A stretch of 64,000 nt of DNA from Marinobacter salexigens (GCF_018860765.1 NZ_JAHKPV010000019.1:501972-565971); one strand, 5' to 3'; counted from the first letter of the stretch, positions 1-10,686 are shown. Translations and numbers: made by a program. Notes: generated from the sequence alone by a model not told the origin.

Positions 1-1
1 T

Positions 2-541
2 GGCGGTGACCCTCTAGCGGTCAACGATCAGCTGCTGTCCCAGTGGACTTCAGCCATCAGCAGCATTCCACATATCCGACGCATTCGCCTGCACACTCGC
101 CTGCCTGTGGTCATTCCGCAACGTGTAAGTGATTCACTGCTAAAGTGGATCAGTAGCGCACGGGTGCAGGTTGTCATGGTACTCCACATCAACCACTCAG
201 CAGAAATCGACAAAACAACGCGTCGCGCCTTGAGCTACCTGCGTGCGGCGGGCGTCACTTTATTGAATCAGAGCGTGATTCTCAGAGGTGTCAACGATGA
301 TGCGGAGGTACTTGAAAGCCTGAGTGAAGCTCTGTTTGAGGCAGGTGTTCTGCCCTATTACCTCCACGCATTCGATCCGGTGGCTGGCGCCCATCATTTC
401 GATGTCTCAGATGAAGAAGCCAGACTGTTGGTTCAAGATCTGCTTTCCAGACTGCCGGGGTTTTTGGTTCCAAAGCTGGTTCGCGAAGTTCCAGGAAAGC
501 CTTCGAAAACACCAATAGACATTTTTTCGCCCCTCCCCTAA
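2..541 (+). CDS. epmB: EF-P beta-lysine isomerase EpmB (KamA-family radical SAM), 3' part
   Basis: The reading frame is open from the first bases of the window and encodes the last 179 residues, so the start and the CxxxCxxC iron-sulfur motif lie outside. The visible part begins with GGDPL, the radical SAM SAM-contacting stretch of lysine 2,3-aminomutase-like enzymes. It continues with IRRIRLHTRLPVV, VLHINH, LLNQSVILRGVND and LPYYLHAFDPVAGAHHF, all typical of the KamA/EpmB family. EpmB converts lysine to (R)-beta-lysine, which EpmA attaches to elongation factor P in the cytoplasm. The short C-terminus, without the extra domain of true lysine 2,3-aminomutases, favours EpmB. Family assignment is secure; EpmB rather than a catabolic aminomutase is likely but not proven. 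Confidence 0.87.
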   Translation, partial: GGDPLAVNDQLLSQWTSAISSIPHIRRIRLHTRLPVVIPQRVSDSLLKWISSARVQVVMVLHINHSAEIDKTTRRALSYLRAAGVTLLNQSVILRGVNDDAEVLESLSEALFEAGVLPYYLHAFDPVAGAHHFDVSDEEARLLVQDLLSRLPGFLVPKLVREVPGKPSKTPIDIFSPLP

Positions 542-567
542 CGATTGCTTAAAAAAGTTGGCCTCAG

Positions 568-597
568 TTCACATGTCAAACATTGTCAACATGTGAA
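568..597. promoter_or_regulatory. Inverted repeat after epmB
   Basis: TTCACATG at 568-575 pairs with CATGTGAA at 590-597 around a 14-base loop, 27 bases after the epmB stop. It is followed by a pyrimidine-rich but interrupted stretch (tttctcgctttc). It could be a weak terminator for epmB or an operator for the next gene; the sequence does not decide. Confidence 0.35.
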
Positions 598-766
598 TTT
601 CTCGCTTTCTTGCACTAGTTTGCTACTTTAAAGTCAAGTAACGTCTATTTTGTAAAAATATGTATTTGCGGCATTTTCCCGATAAACCGGCGTACCCAAG
701 CATCTATTGCCGTGCTGGCCAAGGGAATCCGTATACACAACATTGTCCTGACGGTGGCGCATTTTC

Positions 767-2575
767 ATGGAAGGCACGATCCTTAAACCTGATCTCCGTG
801 TTCCCGAGCAAAAAACGGCAAGCTTGTCGTTTTGCGATACAACACCCAAAGCCTTTAAGGCCTGGACGCGACAGCTTCCCATGGCCAATATCGGCGAAGT
901 ATCGCGTCAGCTCTATCACGCAATCATCGAGCTCAACCATCTGTTTCTTGCGCCTCAACACCGCCTGCAGTTTCTTGAACTGATTCGTGAAAAAATTCAC
1001 TTCGTTTGTAACGAGCTCTCACGTCATTATTTGGGGCTCGCGGTTGCCTTACCAGAGAAGCAACGCAAAATAGCCAATCTCTCTCAAGCACTGCAACTGC
1101 ACCTTTCCAGCGGCTATAAACTGTGCATTTTAGAGGCGCTGGAAGACGGAGGTTTAGACAAGAACCGAAAGCTGATCGCCATTGCCACTCACCGCGCTAT
1201 ATCTGAGCTTGCATCGACAATTTTACGTTCGCACCAGCTTTATTGCCCCAGTCCAGCCCTCAGCTGGCTCGAGTGCCACCGCATGTTCCGGTTTGCCCAT
1301 CGAAACAAGCTTTCCGGCTCGGCAGTAGAAGACGCATCTCTAAAACAAAGACAGTCCTCCACCATCGCAGACAGCTATAAACGCCTTTTGCTGCTTGGGT
1401 GCGCCAGACCCAACCAGCTTAGGCAAACGGACCTGTTACAAGCATACGAACTGTTTGAGTCCTGGACAGAACATTCACGCTGCGGTCCCGATATCGGCGA
1501 CGATAGCCTTTTTGTTGTCAATATGGAGCGGGACAACTCTCCGGTTTATAGAAGTTTGCTGGACCATAAGCCAGGCGATGAGAGCTTCGGTTTCGACACC
1601 AGAGAGCTGGCCAATATGATATCTGAGCATCTTGAAGCACGGCTTCGTAAGCAACCCGTGCCGGAGACACTGAGAGTAGGCAGCAATGTTAACGAAACAC
1701 TGCTTACTCACTTGAGTCAGGCCTTAGGTATTTTGGCCACAAGAAACTTCAACCGGATTGCCAGCCACGGCACCCTTGAGGTGTGTGTGGGTCTCACAGC
1801 AGTGCATTATTTCATTGCCGGAGAAAAGTCGTTTACGGAATTTGTAACCGGTAATGATAACGGCCCTGAAGGTGAGGAAAACCTTTTCATTCGCTCATCA
1901 CGAAAACGCGAAGATGCCTGGGGAGGCGCTCCAGACGCTGCACCGACCGATGAACATTTGCACGCTGCCGACACGCCAATCAACTTCCGCGGCAGCTTCG
2001 GAAACACACCCACACCCGCGAACGATAAAAACCGGCCCAAGTCACACTCCACCCTGCTGGTAAACACCAGCCCCGGCGGCTATTGCGTTTCCTGGGAGGC
2101 AAGTGTTCCACCCTCCATGCAAACAGGCGAGATTTTGGGGGTGCGAGAGCAACGCTCACATCCGTGGAGCCTTGCCGTCGTGCGCTGGATTCGACAAGTG
2201 AAAAATCACGGAACCCAAATTGGTATAGAACTGTTGGCCCCCAGCGCCTCGCCCTGCGGCGTACGCCTTCTCCAAAAGGTTGGGCAAAGTAGCGAATACC
2301 TGCGTGGGCTTCTACTTCCGGAGATCAGTGTGGTTAATCAGGCCGCAACCCTGATTACCCCCCGCCTTCCATTCCAGCCTGGTAGCCGAATCTCTATGCT
2401 GCATGATGGCCGGGAGGAACAAGGCCAACTAGCTACGAAAGTATCGTCTACCGGTAGCATCAGCCAATTTGAGCTCAAGCTTCAGAAAAATGTTACTGCC
2501 GCAGCGCCAGCAAGCACATCAGCGCCTGCTAGCGCCAGTGAAGATGATTTTGATTCATTGTGGCCTTCTCTGTAA
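767..2575 (+). CDS. fimX-linked conserved protein of unknown function (PA4958-like)
   Basis: This 602-residue cytoplasmic protein has no signal peptide or membrane segment. The N-terminal two thirds are largely helical (runs such as EVSRQLYHAIIELNHL near residue 45). The C-terminal third, after a low-complexity Ala/Pro/Asp/Asn-rich linker around residues 380-430, looks beta-rich and contains NTSPGGYCVSW and TQIGIELLAP. These recall the NxSxGG and GxE/GIxF elements of PilZ-type barrels, but the RxxxR motif is not evident. In Pseudomonas a gene of this kind lies directly before fimX, as here, so a role with c-di-GMP signalling or type IV pili is inferred from position only. The end is Ala/Ser-rich followed by an acidic tail. 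Start chosen at the ATG after GGTGGCG; conserved-looking sequence begins soon after it. Confidence 0.6.
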   Translation: MEGTILKPDLRVPEQKTASLSFCDTTPKAFKAWTRQLPMANIGEVSRQLYHAIIELNHLFLAPQHRLQFLELIREKIHFVCNELSRHYLGLAVALPEKQRKIANLSQALQLHLSSGYKLCILEALEDGGLDKNRKLIAIATHRAISELASTILRSHQLYCPSPALSWLECHRMFRFAHRNKLSGSAVEDASLKQRQSSTIADSYKRLLLLGCARPNQLRQTDLLQAYELFESWTEHSRCGPDIGDDSLFVVNMERDNSPVYRSLLDHKPGDESFGFDTRELANMISEHLEARLRKQPVPETLRVGSNVNETLLTHLSQALGILATRNFNRIASHGTLEVCVGLTAVHYFIAGEKSFTEFVTGNDNGPEGEENLFIRSSRKREDAWGGAPDAAPTDEHLHAADTPINFRGSFGNTPTPANDKNRPKSHSTLLVNTSPGGYCVSWEASVPPSMQTGEILGVREQRSHPWSLAVVRWIRQVKNHGTQIGIELLAPSASPCGVRLLQKVGQSSEYLRGLLLPEISVVNQAATLITPRLPFQPGSRISMLHDGREEQGQLATKVSSTGSISQFELKLQKNVTAAAPASTSAPASASEDDFDSLWPSL

Positions 2576-2580
2576 TTGTC

Positions 2581-2608
2581 TCCGGTTGATATATGTATAT
2601 CCGCCGGA
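2581..2608. promoter_or_regulatory. Compound hairpin between the fimX-linked gene and fimX
   Basis: TCCGG (2581-2585) pairs with CCGGA (2604-2608), and inside it GATATA (2588-2593) pairs with TATATC (2596-2601). No T-run follows, so it is not a clear Rho-independent terminator; it may be an RNA processing or pausing structure in the 190-base gap before fimX. A second small hairpin (GGCAGAG/CTCTGCC) lies at about 2707-2725. Confidence 0.35.
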
Positions 2609-2766
2609 GGCTTGTTATTAAGCCTCAACCCCTGCATCATTCAGCGATAGTGACAGTCCGGTCTAGCAGTACGAGTCCACAGTTTCTAACAAGATACTGA
2701 ATCTATGGCAGAGCATTTCTCTGCCGTGGCCGGCCCAGCCAACCTGTATGACGAGACGCCTTAGGA

Positions 2767-4851
2767 ATGCAGAAACAGAACGCGACCGTACACCTCCTGA
2801 TTCTCGACCCTTCGCAAAACGACGCCGAATCTCTGATTAGCTTATTAAGAAACTCTGGGAAAGCCACAAGAGCCCACCGGATTACTTCCGAAGAAGACAT
2901 GGAAGAAGCTCTTAAAAACGGCAACTGGGATTTGCTACTTGCCCGGGATGTAGAGCAAGAGTTCACGGCAGATGAAGCCTTGGCCACGATTAAGCGCTTG
3001 GACAAAGACATCCCCTGCCTATTTTTAACGGCAGAGGAAAGCCGCGAGAGAACCGTAGCTGTCATAAAGGCTGGTGCACAAGGAACTGTGCAGTTCGAAC
3101 ACAGCGACCTTCTGATACTCAAAGTCAAACGTGAACTGACCGCGCTTGAAGACCGCAGGCGCAAGCGCGCGCTGGAATCACACCTACGCGAAGCAGAACA
3201 GAGGTGCCAGCTACTTCTGGAAAGCTCAAAGGACGCCATCGCCTATATCAATGACGGCATGCACATTTATGCCAACCAGTCCTATATGGAGTTTCTGGGC
3301 TACGACGATATCGATGATTTGATCTGCATTCCCGTTCTGGACACTCTCACATCGGAAAGCCAGAGCGAGTACAAAGCCTTCATGAAATCTTTCGCAGAAA
3401 AAGGCGAAGACGGCATGACCATTAATTGCACGGCAAAGCGTAGTGATGAGCACGAATTAGCGGTAACTATGTCTGTGTCTGCGGCAACCTATGATGGCGA
3501 AACATGCACCCAAATTGTTCTCCAACCGGAGCACAGCGACGCAGAGCTTGAAGAAAAACTAAGGGAGATCAGCAGTCAGGATCTGCTCACGGGCCTTTAC
3601 AACCGCCAACACTTGATGAAAGAGCTTGATCAAGCGATTGCCAAAGCTGGCAAGGATAATAAAACCGGCGCGCTGGCATATATCGCTCTTGACAGTTTCA
3701 TGGCCATGAAAGGTCAAGTGGGAATTTCCGGTGCAGACCTGTTGCTGGGAGATTTGGCCAGCCTTCTGAAAAACGAGGCGGGAGATGACTTAATGCTCGC
3801 ACGCCTCAGCGATGATGCTTTTGGTGTACTTTGCCTTCCCTGTGATGAAAAATCCATGAGCAGCCGTTGCGAACAAATTCGCAAAGCTGTTGATGGGCAT
3901 CTATTCGATATTAATGGTCGCACTGTTCCGCTAACCGTTAGTATCGGCATTGCATCCATCACCGAAAACTCACCAAAGGCAGAAGAGCTGCTAGCTCGGG
4001 CGCACGTTGCATCTTCGGAAGTACGTAAACAGGAAGGCCAGTCTCAGGGTAATGGAATCCGCATTTACAACCCGGCAGATTACGAAACTCTGGATGAAAG
4101 TAACTCTATTGAGGCGATACAGAAGGCACTGGATGATAACCGCTTCAAGCTTCTATTCCAGCCCATCATAAACCTTCGCGGTGAAGGCGAAGAACACTAC
4201 GAAGCCTCCGTAAGAATGCTCGATAAGGATGATAAAGAAGTCTCACCTTACGACTTCCTTCCACCTATGGGGCCGAGCGATACCGCCATGAAAATTGATC
4301 GCTGGGTTATCCTGCAAACGATAAAACAGCTAGCTAGCCACCGCTCCAGAGGCAACGATACCCACATGTTCCTCAACGTGACAGCAGAGACTCTGCAAGA
4401 CAAAACCTTTACGCCGTGGCTCAGCGTGGCACTGAAAGCAGCTCGCCTACCTGGTGACTCGCTTATTTTCCAAATTCGCGAAGGCGACGCGACCAACTAC
4501 ATGAAGCAGGCAAAGGAGCTTACCAAAGCCCTGCACCAGCTTCACTGCAAGGTATCTATTGCCCAGTTCGGTTGCGCACTGAATCCGTTCAACACTCTCA
4601 AACACATTGATGCGGATTATGTGAAAATCGATGGCTCCTTTACGGAGGAGATCCAGAAGAGTGACGAAGCCAAGGAACAGGTAAAGGAAATGGTCACCAG
4701 CCTGCAAAGCGCGGGCAAACTCACCATTATTCCGCTGGTAGAGAATGCCGGTATACTTGCCACGCTCTGGCAGGCCGGTGTGAATTACATACAGGGCTAT
4801 TACCTGCAGGCACCGGCGCCAGAGATGAACTACGACTTTGGCGATAACTGA
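2767..4851 (+). CDS. fimX: FimX-like REC-PAS-degenerate GGDEF-degenerate EAL c-di-GMP effector
   Basis: The 694-residue length and domain order match Pseudomonas FimX (about 691 residues). A receiver-like domain comes first (LLILDPSQNDAE at residue 10, FLTAEE near 92), then a PAS domain (about 150-250, DAIAYINDGMHIYANQSYMEF), then GGDEF (from about 275, DLLTGLYNRQHL) and EAL (from about 455). Both catalytic signatures are broken: the GGDEF loop reads RLSDDAF and the EAL motif reads YEASVRM. It is therefore probably a c-di-GMP receptor rather than a cyclase or phosphodiesterase. FimX binds c-di-GMP through its EAL domain and controls type IV pilus assembly and twitching. Neighbours on both sides (the unknown gene before it and serB after it) are the same as in Pseudomonas. 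The gene ends at a bidirectional terminator shared with serB. Confidence 0.88.
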   Translation: MQKQNATVHLLILDPSQNDAESLISLLRNSGKATRAHRITSEEDMEEALKNGNWDLLLARDVEQEFTADEALATIKRLDKDIPCLFLTAEESRERTVAVIKAGAQGTVQFEHSDLLILKVKRELTALEDRRRKRALESHLREAEQRCQLLLESSKDAIAYINDGMHIYANQSYMEFLGYDDIDDLICIPVLDTLTSESQSEYKAFMKSFAEKGEDGMTINCTAKRSDEHELAVTMSVSAATYDGETCTQIVLQPEHSDAELEEKLREISSQDLLTGLYNRQHLMKELDQAIAKAGKDNKTGALAYIALDSFMAMKGQVGISGADLLLGDLASLLKNEAGDDLMLARLSDDAFGVLCLPCDEKSMSSRCEQIRKAVDGHLFDINGRTVPLTVSIGIASITENSPKAEELLARAHVASSEVRKQEGQSQGNGIRIYNPADYETLDESNSIEAIQKALDDNRFKLLFQPIINLRGEGEEHYEASVRMLDKDDKEVSPYDFLPPMGPSDTAMKIDRWVILQTIKQLASHRSRGNDTHMFLNVTAETLQDKTFTPWLSVALKAARLPGDSLIFQIREGDATNYMKQAKELTKALHQLHCKVSIAQFGCALNPFNTLKHIDADYVKIDGSFTEEIQKSDEAKEQVKEMVTSLQSAGKLTIIPLVENAGILATLWQAGVNYIQGYYLQAPAPEMNYDFGDN

Positions 4852-4852
4852 G

Positions 4853-4890
4853 ACTAAAAAGCGCCGGTTCAGAAACCGGCGCTTTTTAGT
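4853..4890. terminator. Bidirectional Rho-independent terminator between fimX and serB
   Basis: A symmetrical structure: ACTAAAAAGCGCCGGTT, a short loop, then AACCGGCGCTTTTTAGT. The GC stem carries an A-run before it and a T-run after it, so it can end transcription from both convergent genes. It starts two bases after the fimX stop and overlaps the serB stop codon. Confidence 0.92.
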
Positions 4891-6101
4891 CCCTGATTGG
4901 TTTCACTTTCACGAAAGCCAATTAGGTAAAGGATAGCATCCAAGCCAAGCGTCGAAATTGCATGACGGGCAGATTCCTTAACCAACGGTTTTGCCCGGAA
5001 CGCAACACCAAGACCGGCCTGGCTCAGCATCGGCAGATCATTTGCCCCATCACCCACTGCAATAACCTGCTCTCGGGAAATGTGCTCTTTTTTGGCAATT
5101 TCCAGCAAAAGCTCCGCTTTGCGCTTACCGTCGACAATCTGGCCGGAAACCTCACCGGTTACTTTGCCATCCCGAATTTCCAACTCATTTGCATAGACGT
5201 AATCAATGCCCAGTTTGCTCTGAAGATGCCGGGCGAAATAGGTAAAGCCTCCTGAAAGGATCGCCGTTCGGTAGCCGAGCGCTTTCAAGCTTCGGATCAA
5301 GTGCTCCGCACCTTCTGTCATCTTCAGCCGACTAGCAACCCGCTCTAGCACTGATTCATCCAAGCCTTTTAGTAACGCAAGGCGTTCTGCAAAGCTCTGG
5401 CTAAAGTCCAGCTCACCCTGCATAGCGCGCTCGGTTATTTCTGCAACCTGCTCACCGACACCCGCTTCCAGAGCTAGCTCATCAATCACTTCCGCTTCAA
5501 TGAGAGTGGAGTCCATATCAAACACCACTAAGCGCCGGTTTCGGCGGAAGATGGAGTCTTCTTGAAAGGCGATATCCACATTCATTTCGCCTGCAATATG
5601 CAGAAAATCGGCTCGTAGCTGCTCCAGATCCGAGGGTGTGCCACGTACAGAGAACTCAACACAAGCAATGCCGTTACCGGCAGTATTGAGTGACGGCCGC
5701 GCCGATAGCCGGGAGATATTGTCAATATTCAAGCCATGGCGTGCGGTTATCGCAGAGACACGGGCAATTTGTTCCGCCTTGATGTCGCGAGACAGCAGAG
5801 TAACGATGTAGCAAGCACGGTTCCGACCTTCTGCCCAGGTTTGGTACTCCTCCACGGTAATCGGAGCGAACCGAACCTGAAGATCCAGCGCGTGTAGGCG
5901 GAACAGAAGATCACGGATCACTGGCGAAGATTTCGATTCATCCGGAATCTCAATGAGGATGCCCCAGGTTAGATGATCGTGAATAACCGCCTGCCCTATA
6001 TCCAGAATCCGAACATCGTACTGCCCCATAATACCGGTAATTTCCGACGTGAGGCCGGGTTTATCGCGTCCGGACACGTTTATCAGAACTAGTTCACTCA
6101 C
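4869..6101 (-). CDS. serB: Phosphoserine phosphatase SerB with N-terminal ACT domains
   Basis: SerB hydrolyses O-phospho-L-serine, the last step of serine synthesis. The C-terminal HAD domain shows the nucleophile motif [16 protein letters not shown], motif [13 protein letters not shown] and motif [15 protein letters not shown]. The first ~190 residues form ACT-like regulatory modules ([18 protein letters not shown]), as in the longer pseudomonad enzymes. The best start is the GTG at 6101 (GTG AGT GAA), preceded by GGAG ten bases upstream; the ATG 13 codons further up would give an unlikely RRRR-containing leader inside parC. The chosen start overlaps the parC stop by 8 bases, so serB is probably translationally coupled to parC. 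The start of serine synthesis, serA, is at 45.3 kb. Confidence 0.95.
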   Translation of the reverse strand: MSELVLINVSGRDKPGLTSEITGIMGQYDVRILDIGQAVIHDHLTWGILIEIPDESKSSPVIRDLLFRLHALDLQVRFAPITVEEYQTWAEGRNRACYIVTLLSRDIKAEQIARVSAITARHGLNIDNISRLSARPSLNTAGNGIACVEFSVRGTPSDLEQLRADFLHIAGEMNVDIAFQEDSIFRRNRRLVVFDMDSTLIEAEVIDELALEAGVGEQVAEITERAMQGELDFSQSFAERLALLKGLDESVLERVASRLKMTEGAEHLIRSLKALGYRTAILSGGFTYFARHLQSKLGIDYVYANELEIRDGKVTGEVSGQIVDGKRKAELLLEIAKKEHISREQVIAVGDGANDLPMLSQAGLGVAFRAKPLVKESARHAISTLGLDAILYLIGFRESETNQGLKSAGF

Positions 6102-8400
6102 TGTCGGGATTCTCCACCTTGGCACTCTCCTCCTTCGCACGTTCGGCAGAGGGGATTACATCGATCGCATCAACGCGCTGCAAACCACGGGGCAGTTTAT
6201 GCCCTCGCCTGCCCCGCTCTCCCAGATAATGCTCAAGGTCTGCAAATTGCAGCCCCATCTTACGCTTACCTGCACGCACCTCTAACTGGTCATCTTCAGC
6301 GAACACAGCAATAGCGACAACATATTCCTCACGGTTCTGCACCCGCGCAGAGGGAATGCTAATGATTTTATTACCCTTGCCTTTGCTCAGTTCCGGCAGT
6401 TCACTAAGCGGGAAAACAAGCATTCGGCCTTCGTTCGAGATAGCTCCCAGATACAGAGCTTTCTCCGTAACCGGAATAAGCAGCGGCGGCATAATCTTCG
6501 CCCCCTTAGGCACACTCACTATGGCCTTGCCGTTCCGGTTTTTACTGATCATGTCGTCCAGCGATGTCACAAACCCATAACCACCATCAGTCACCAGAAG
6601 CGTCTTGCGGGCCGGATCACCCATTAGGAGACCTGAGAAACTGGCCCCGGAAGGCGGGTTTATCCTGCCGGTAAGCGGCTCGCCCTGCCCTCGGGCAGAC
6701 GGGAGGCTATGGGCCATCAGCGAGTAGGCCCGACCGGTCGAATCCAGAAAGATCGTTTGCTGATTATTGCGACCCCGTGCTGCCAAGGCGAAGCTGTCTC
6801 CAGCTTTATAACTCAACCCGTCCGGATCTATATCGTGGCCCTTGGCGGCCCTTACCCAGCCTTTGTCCGACAATACAACGGTAACCGGGTCGTTGGAAAC
6901 CAGATCGTTTTCGCTAAACGCTTTGGCTTCTTCTCGCTCGACAATAGGAGAACGACGGTCATCACCATATTCTTGCGCATCCGCCTGTAACTCGCTTTTG
7001 ATCAGCTCGCGCAAACGCTTTTCGGAACCGAGAATAGACTGAAGTTCATCCCGTTCTGCGGCCAGTTCGTCTTGCTCGCCACGGATTTTCATTTCCTCAA
7101 GCTTGGCCAGATGCCGCAACTTCAGCTCAAGAATGGATTCAGCTTGATCCGCAGATAATCCGAATCGCTCCATAAAGACCGCCTTGGGCTTGTCTTCAGT
7201 GCGAATAATGTGAATAACTTCATCGATATTCAGGTAAGCAATCAACAAGCCTTCCAGAATATGCAAGCGCGCCAGCACCTTGTCGAGACGGTGCTGTAGG
7301 CGGCGGGTTACGGTGGTGCGGCGAAATGCCAGCCACTCCGTGAGCATCTGGTGCAGCCCTTTCACGCCCGGGCGGCCATCGTTACCAATAACGTTGATGT
7401 TTACCCGATAGGTTTTCTCAAGATCTGTGCTGGCAAACAAGTGCGCCATGAGCCCGTCGAGATCCACGCGATTGGAGCGCGGCACAATCACCAACCGGGT
7501 TGGGTTCTCATGATCAGATTCATCACGAAGATCCGCCACCATGGGCAGCTTTTTGGTTTGCATCTGATGCGCAATCTGCTCCAACACCCGGTTCCCGGAA
7601 ACCTGATGAGGCAAATCTGTAACAACAATCTCACCAGTCTCCCGTACCCAGCGGGCACGCATCCGTAAAGAGCCACGGCCCGTTTCATACATCTGGCGCA
7701 GATCTTTTTGGGGCGTGATGATTTCCGCGTAAGTCGGGAAATCCGGCCCTTTTACGTGCTCCAACAGCTGATCGACGGTTGCATTGGGCTCGTCCAACAA
7801 TCGAATACAAGCTGCGGTCACTTCCCGTGCGTTGTGGGGCGGAATATCTGTTGCCATGCCCACGGCGATGCCGGTGGTGCCGTTTAACAGCACATGTGGC
7901 AGCCGCGCGGGCAGCACCGAGGGCTCATCCATAGTGCCATCAAAGTTGGGCACCCAGTCTACGGTTCCGTGCCCGAGCTCTGTCAGCAACAGATCAGAAA
8001 ATTTTGCCAACCGTGACTCGGTGTAACGCATGGCAGCAAAAGATTTGGGATCATCCGGCGCACCCCAGTTGCCTTGACCGTCCACTAATGGATAACGATA
8101 GGAAAATGGCTGGGCCATGAGCACCATGGCCTCATAACAGGCGCTATCCCCGTGCGGATGGAACTTACCAAGGACATCGCCCACGGTGCGGGCAGATTTT
8201 TTGTACTTGGACGTGGACTTGAGGCCCAACTCTGACATGGCGTAAATAATTCGCCGCTGAACCGGCTTCAGCCCGTCTCCAACATTAGGGAGTGCACGAT
8301 CAAGAATGACGTACATGGAGTAATCGAGATAGGCTTTTTCCGTGTAGTCTCTGAGTGATACCCGCTCAAAGCCCTCATCCGTCGTCTGAAACTCTGGCAT
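6094..8400 (-). CDS. parC: DNA topoisomerase IV subunit A
   Basis: This 768-residue subunit cuts and rejoins DNA in the ParC2ParE2 enzyme that decatenates daughter chromosomes. The N-terminal breakage-reunion domain contains [30 protein letters not shown] and the catalytic tyrosine in [10 protein letters not shown]. The C-terminal part carries beta-pinwheel repeats ([13 protein letters not shown]). The quinolone-resistance-determining region reads HGDSACYEA, the usual wild-type form with Ser and Glu. Start at the ATG giving [12 protein letters not shown], with AAGAGG six bases upstream; the 31 extra codons upstream are not family-like. parE is on the same strand 5.8 kb away, separated by unrelated genes. 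Confidence 0.96.
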   Translation of the reverse strand: MPEFQTTDEGFERVSLRDYTEKAYLDYSMYVILDRALPNVGDGLKPVQRRIIYAMSELGLKSTSKYKKSARTVGDVLGKFHPHGDSACYEAMVLMAQPFSYRYPLVDGQGNWGAPDDPKSFAAMRYTESRLAKFSDLLLTELGHGTVDWVPNFDGTMDEPSVLPARLPHVLLNGTTGIAVGMATDIPPHNAREVTAACIRLLDEPNATVDQLLEHVKGPDFPTYAEIITPQKDLRQMYETGRGSLRMRARWVRETGEIVVTDLPHQVSGNRVLEQIAHQMQTKKLPMVADLRDESDHENPTRLVIVPRSNRVDLDGLMAHLFASTDLEKTYRVNINVIGNDGRPGVKGLHQMLTEWLAFRRTTVTRRLQHRLDKVLARLHILEGLLIAYLNIDEVIHIIRTEDKPKAVFMERFGLSADQAESILELKLRHLAKLEEMKIRGEQDELAAERDELQSILGSEKRLRELIKSELQADAQEYGDDRRSPIVEREEAKAFSENDLVSNDPVTVVLSDKGWVRAAKGHDIDPDGLSYKAGDSFALAARGRNNQQTIFLDSTGRAYSLMAHSLPSARGQGEPLTGRINPPSGASFSGLLMGDPARKTLLVTDGGYGFVTSLDDMISKNRNGKAIVSVPKGAKIMPPLLIPVTEKALYLGAISNEGRMLVFPLSELPELSKGKGNKIISIPSARVQNREEYVVAIAVFAEDDQLEVRAGKRKMGLQFADLEHYLGERGRRGHKLPRGLQRVDAIDVIPSAERAKEESAKVENPDSE

Positions 8401-8509
8401 GGATGCCTCTTTTTGCCTGTATTGCCTGATTTTAAAGAAGTCGGTGATGCTACCCTGCACACTCCACATAATCACGGAGAAATGGTGCGCCAAGGCAGAA
8501 GGACATTAT

Positions 8510-8650
8510 ATGGAGCACAAGGCTGATACACCAACAACCTGCGGATATATTGGCAGAAACACGCTACCCACACCCAACGCTGTCGATTCCAATAGCGGAA
8601 TTCCCGCATGGAGAGACTGTAAGGAGCGCCGTATGCTCGTTGGTCAGTGA
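8510..8650 (+). CDS. Possible small protein in the parC upstream region
   Basis: A 46-codon frame begins with ATG preceded by AAGGAC five bases upstream and ends at TGA (8648-8650). It includes two Cys and the end RRMLVGQ. No family is recognised. The +1 frame over the same bases is also open and looks equally protein-like (ending CSLVSDE) but lacks a usual start codon. The 290 bases between parC and the next gene hold nothing else clear, so this is only a candidate. Confidence 0.2.
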   Translation: MEHKADTPTTCGYIGRNTLPTPNAVDSNSGIPAWRDCKERRMLVGQ

Positions 8651-8690
8651 TGAATAGAAGACCGTTTTCCTTTCTAACAAGCGGAACACT

Positions 8691-8954
8691 ATGAAACCCA
8701 ATATCAAAGCCTGCGGGCAAGCTATGGTTACGGCCATAGTGAATGCGGCACTAGCCGTGGCGTTGATGCTTCTTGTAGAATTTGCAATCAGTGGAAGTTT
8801 TCAGGTTCCTACGCCCTATCTCTGGGCTGGTTTACTGATAGGACTGGTTATTTTCGGTGCTCAGTTCTGGCGCCAGCGACACCTATACCGCTCCAGCGAA
8901 GCGGATGAGGAAACATCAACAACATCCCGCCAAGGCCTTCACTCAGATGCCTAG
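8691..8954 (+). CDS. Small inner-membrane protein, unknown function
   Basis: An 87-residue protein with two predicted membrane helices, about residues 11-34 (VTAIVNAALAVALMLLVEFA) and 43-60 (YLWAGLLIGLVIFGAQFW). A basic segment (RQRHLYR) and a polar, acidic Ser/Thr-rich tail follow. The positive-inside pattern suggests both ends face the cytoplasm. The ATG follows GCGGAA at a plausible spacing. I do not recognise a family; it stands alone between parC and a chemoreceptor gene. Confidence 0.55.
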   Translation: MKPNIKACGQAMVTAIVNAALAVALMLLVEFAISGSFQVPTPYLWAGLLIGLVIFGAQFWRQRHLYRSSEADEETSTTSRQGLHSDA

Positions 8955-9048
8955 TGCACTGCTGATGTAACCACATTTCAATAATTTCCTACCACCCGGC
9001 TCAGGGCTGCTATGCTATGAAAAGTATCAGCAGACACTAGGGCCCATT

Positions 9049-10686
9049 ATGACAATAAGTAAGCGCCTCGGGCTACGCTCGAAAATAGCACTCCCTTTTG
9101 CGATCACGTCTATTGCCCTTATTTTTATAGGGCTGTTCAGTGTTAACACTACCCGTCACTTGGTTTCAGGCACCGAAGATATTGCTGAGACTTATTTAAC
9201 TTCCGTAAGCCAGATCCTGAATGGAGACCGAGACCTTTATCAGGCCTTGGTTGCCCAGATGGCCTATGTTGACGCCAGTATCAACAACGAAGACGGTTCA
9301 GAATTCATTTCAACGTTTGAAGAAAATGCAGATCAGGCACGAGCGCGCTTTGAGAAAACCGTAAAACAACTCGGTGGCACCGGCGTGGCCTCAGTCACTC
9401 AGGGGTTCGACACCGCCTTTGAAAATTGGCAGCGATCAGCTCGCAAAGTCATAAGTCTGGCGGAACAAGGTCAACCCAAAGAGGCTAGAAAACTCGCTTC
9501 AACTGAAGCAGCAAACCGCTTTGAAGCCCTACGGAACTATTTTGACAAGGTCGGCACCCATGCAGATGATAAGGCTCGGGAGCGAGCTTTAGGTGTTTCA
9601 AGCGAGGGTCAAAGTAGCTCCGTTGCAATCCTAGTAATCACCTCGCTCGCCATCATCGGTAGCGTCACGATCTTCATCCTATTCCTCAGGATGATCATTC
9701 AATCCATATCAGCTCTTCGTGAGCAATTGGACAACATTGCCCAAGGAGACGGTGACCTTACTCAACGTATTCCAGTTGAGGTTAATGACGATCTGGGCGC
9801 TCTCGCCAAAAGCTTCAATCAGGTTCTCAACAACCTTCAATCTATGATCGCCTCAATTCAGCAGCTGACTATAGAGCTGAGCCAAGGGTCTGATAGCCTG
9901 CGTCAGGCTTCAACTGACAATAACGAAGGTGTAAATCGACAAACCAGCGCTATCTCAATGGTTGCAACCGCTATCAATGAAATGCAGAGCGCGATAGAGG
10001 AAGTTGCCGGCAACGCGTCTCAGGCGGCAGACGTTACTAAGGACGCCGAAAACAAAGGCAATAACAGCGCAGACATTATCCGAAAATCGTCGGAGCAAGT
10101 TCGTCGCCTTTCAAGTCAAATCACAAAAGCGGTTGAGGTTATTCGCAAACTCTCTAATGACTCCGATAATATTGCATCGGTATTGGATGTCATCAGGGGC
10201 ATTGCAGAACAGACGAATTTGCTGGCATTGAATGCAGCCATCGAAGCTGCCAGAGCAGGCGATCAAGGCCGTGGATTTGCGGTGGTTGCGGATGAGGTGC
10301 GTACTCTGGCAAAACGTACGCAGCAGTCCACGGAAGATATTCAAGCCATGATTGAAGCTCTGCAAACCGGTGTTGCCGATATTGTTGCCGTAATGGAGAC
10401 TGGAAGTCAGGAAGCGTCGGAAACCGTGAAGCTATCAACGGAAGCCGAGCAGGAGTTAAATGCAATACTCGAAGCAATGACGACGATAACCGACATGAAC
10501 ACCAGTGTTGCCTCCGCAACCGAAGAGCAAACTCAAGTAGTAGACGAGATCAACCGGAGCATCACTGAAATTAACGATTTGGCAACCGAAAGCGCAACCC
10601 GATCCAAGGACATAAACGGCATCAGCCAATCACTTGACGAGTATGCGCGCGAATTAGAGAAGCAAACAGGTAGATTCCGGGTGTAA
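9049..10686 (+). CDS. Methyl-accepting chemotaxis protein
   Basis: A 545-residue transmembrane chemoreceptor. TM1 lies at about residues 15-33, then a helical periplasmic domain of about 150 residues (four-helix-bundle type), TM2 at about 192-214 ([20 protein letters not shown]), a HAMP domain, and the signalling domain. Its hairpin tip carries the near-invariant [18 protein letters not shown], which contacts CheA and CheW. Methylation helices flank it ([33 protein letters not shown]). There is no C-terminal pentapeptide for CheR docking; the protein ends GRFRV. The ligand is unknown. It is a single gene with no che genes nearby and converges on the yceI gene. Confidence 0.93.
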   Translation: MTISKRLGLRSKIALPFAITSIALIFIGLFSVNTTRHLVSGTEDIAETYLTSVSQILNGDRDLYQALVAQMAYVDASINNEDGSEFISTFEENADQARARFEKTVKQLGGTGVASVTQGFDTAFENWQRSARKVISLAEQGQPKEARKLASTEAANRFEALRNYFDKVGTHADDKARERALGVSSEGQSSSVAILVITSLAIIGSVTIFILFLRMIIQSISALREQLDNIAQGDGDLTQRIPVEVNDDLGALAKSFNQVLNNLQSMIASIQQLTIELSQGSDSLRQASTDNNEGVNRQTSAISMVATAINEMQSAIEEVAGNASQAADVTKDAENKGNNSADIIRKSSEQVRRLSSQITKAVEVIRKLSNDSDNIASVLDVIRGIAEQTNLLALNAAIEAARAGDQGRGFAVVADEVRTLAKRTQQSTEDIQAMIEALQTGVADIVAVMETGSQEASETVKLSTEAEQELNAILEAMTTITDMNTSVASATEEQTQVVDEINRSITEINDLATESATRSKDINGISQSLDEYARELEKQTGRFRV

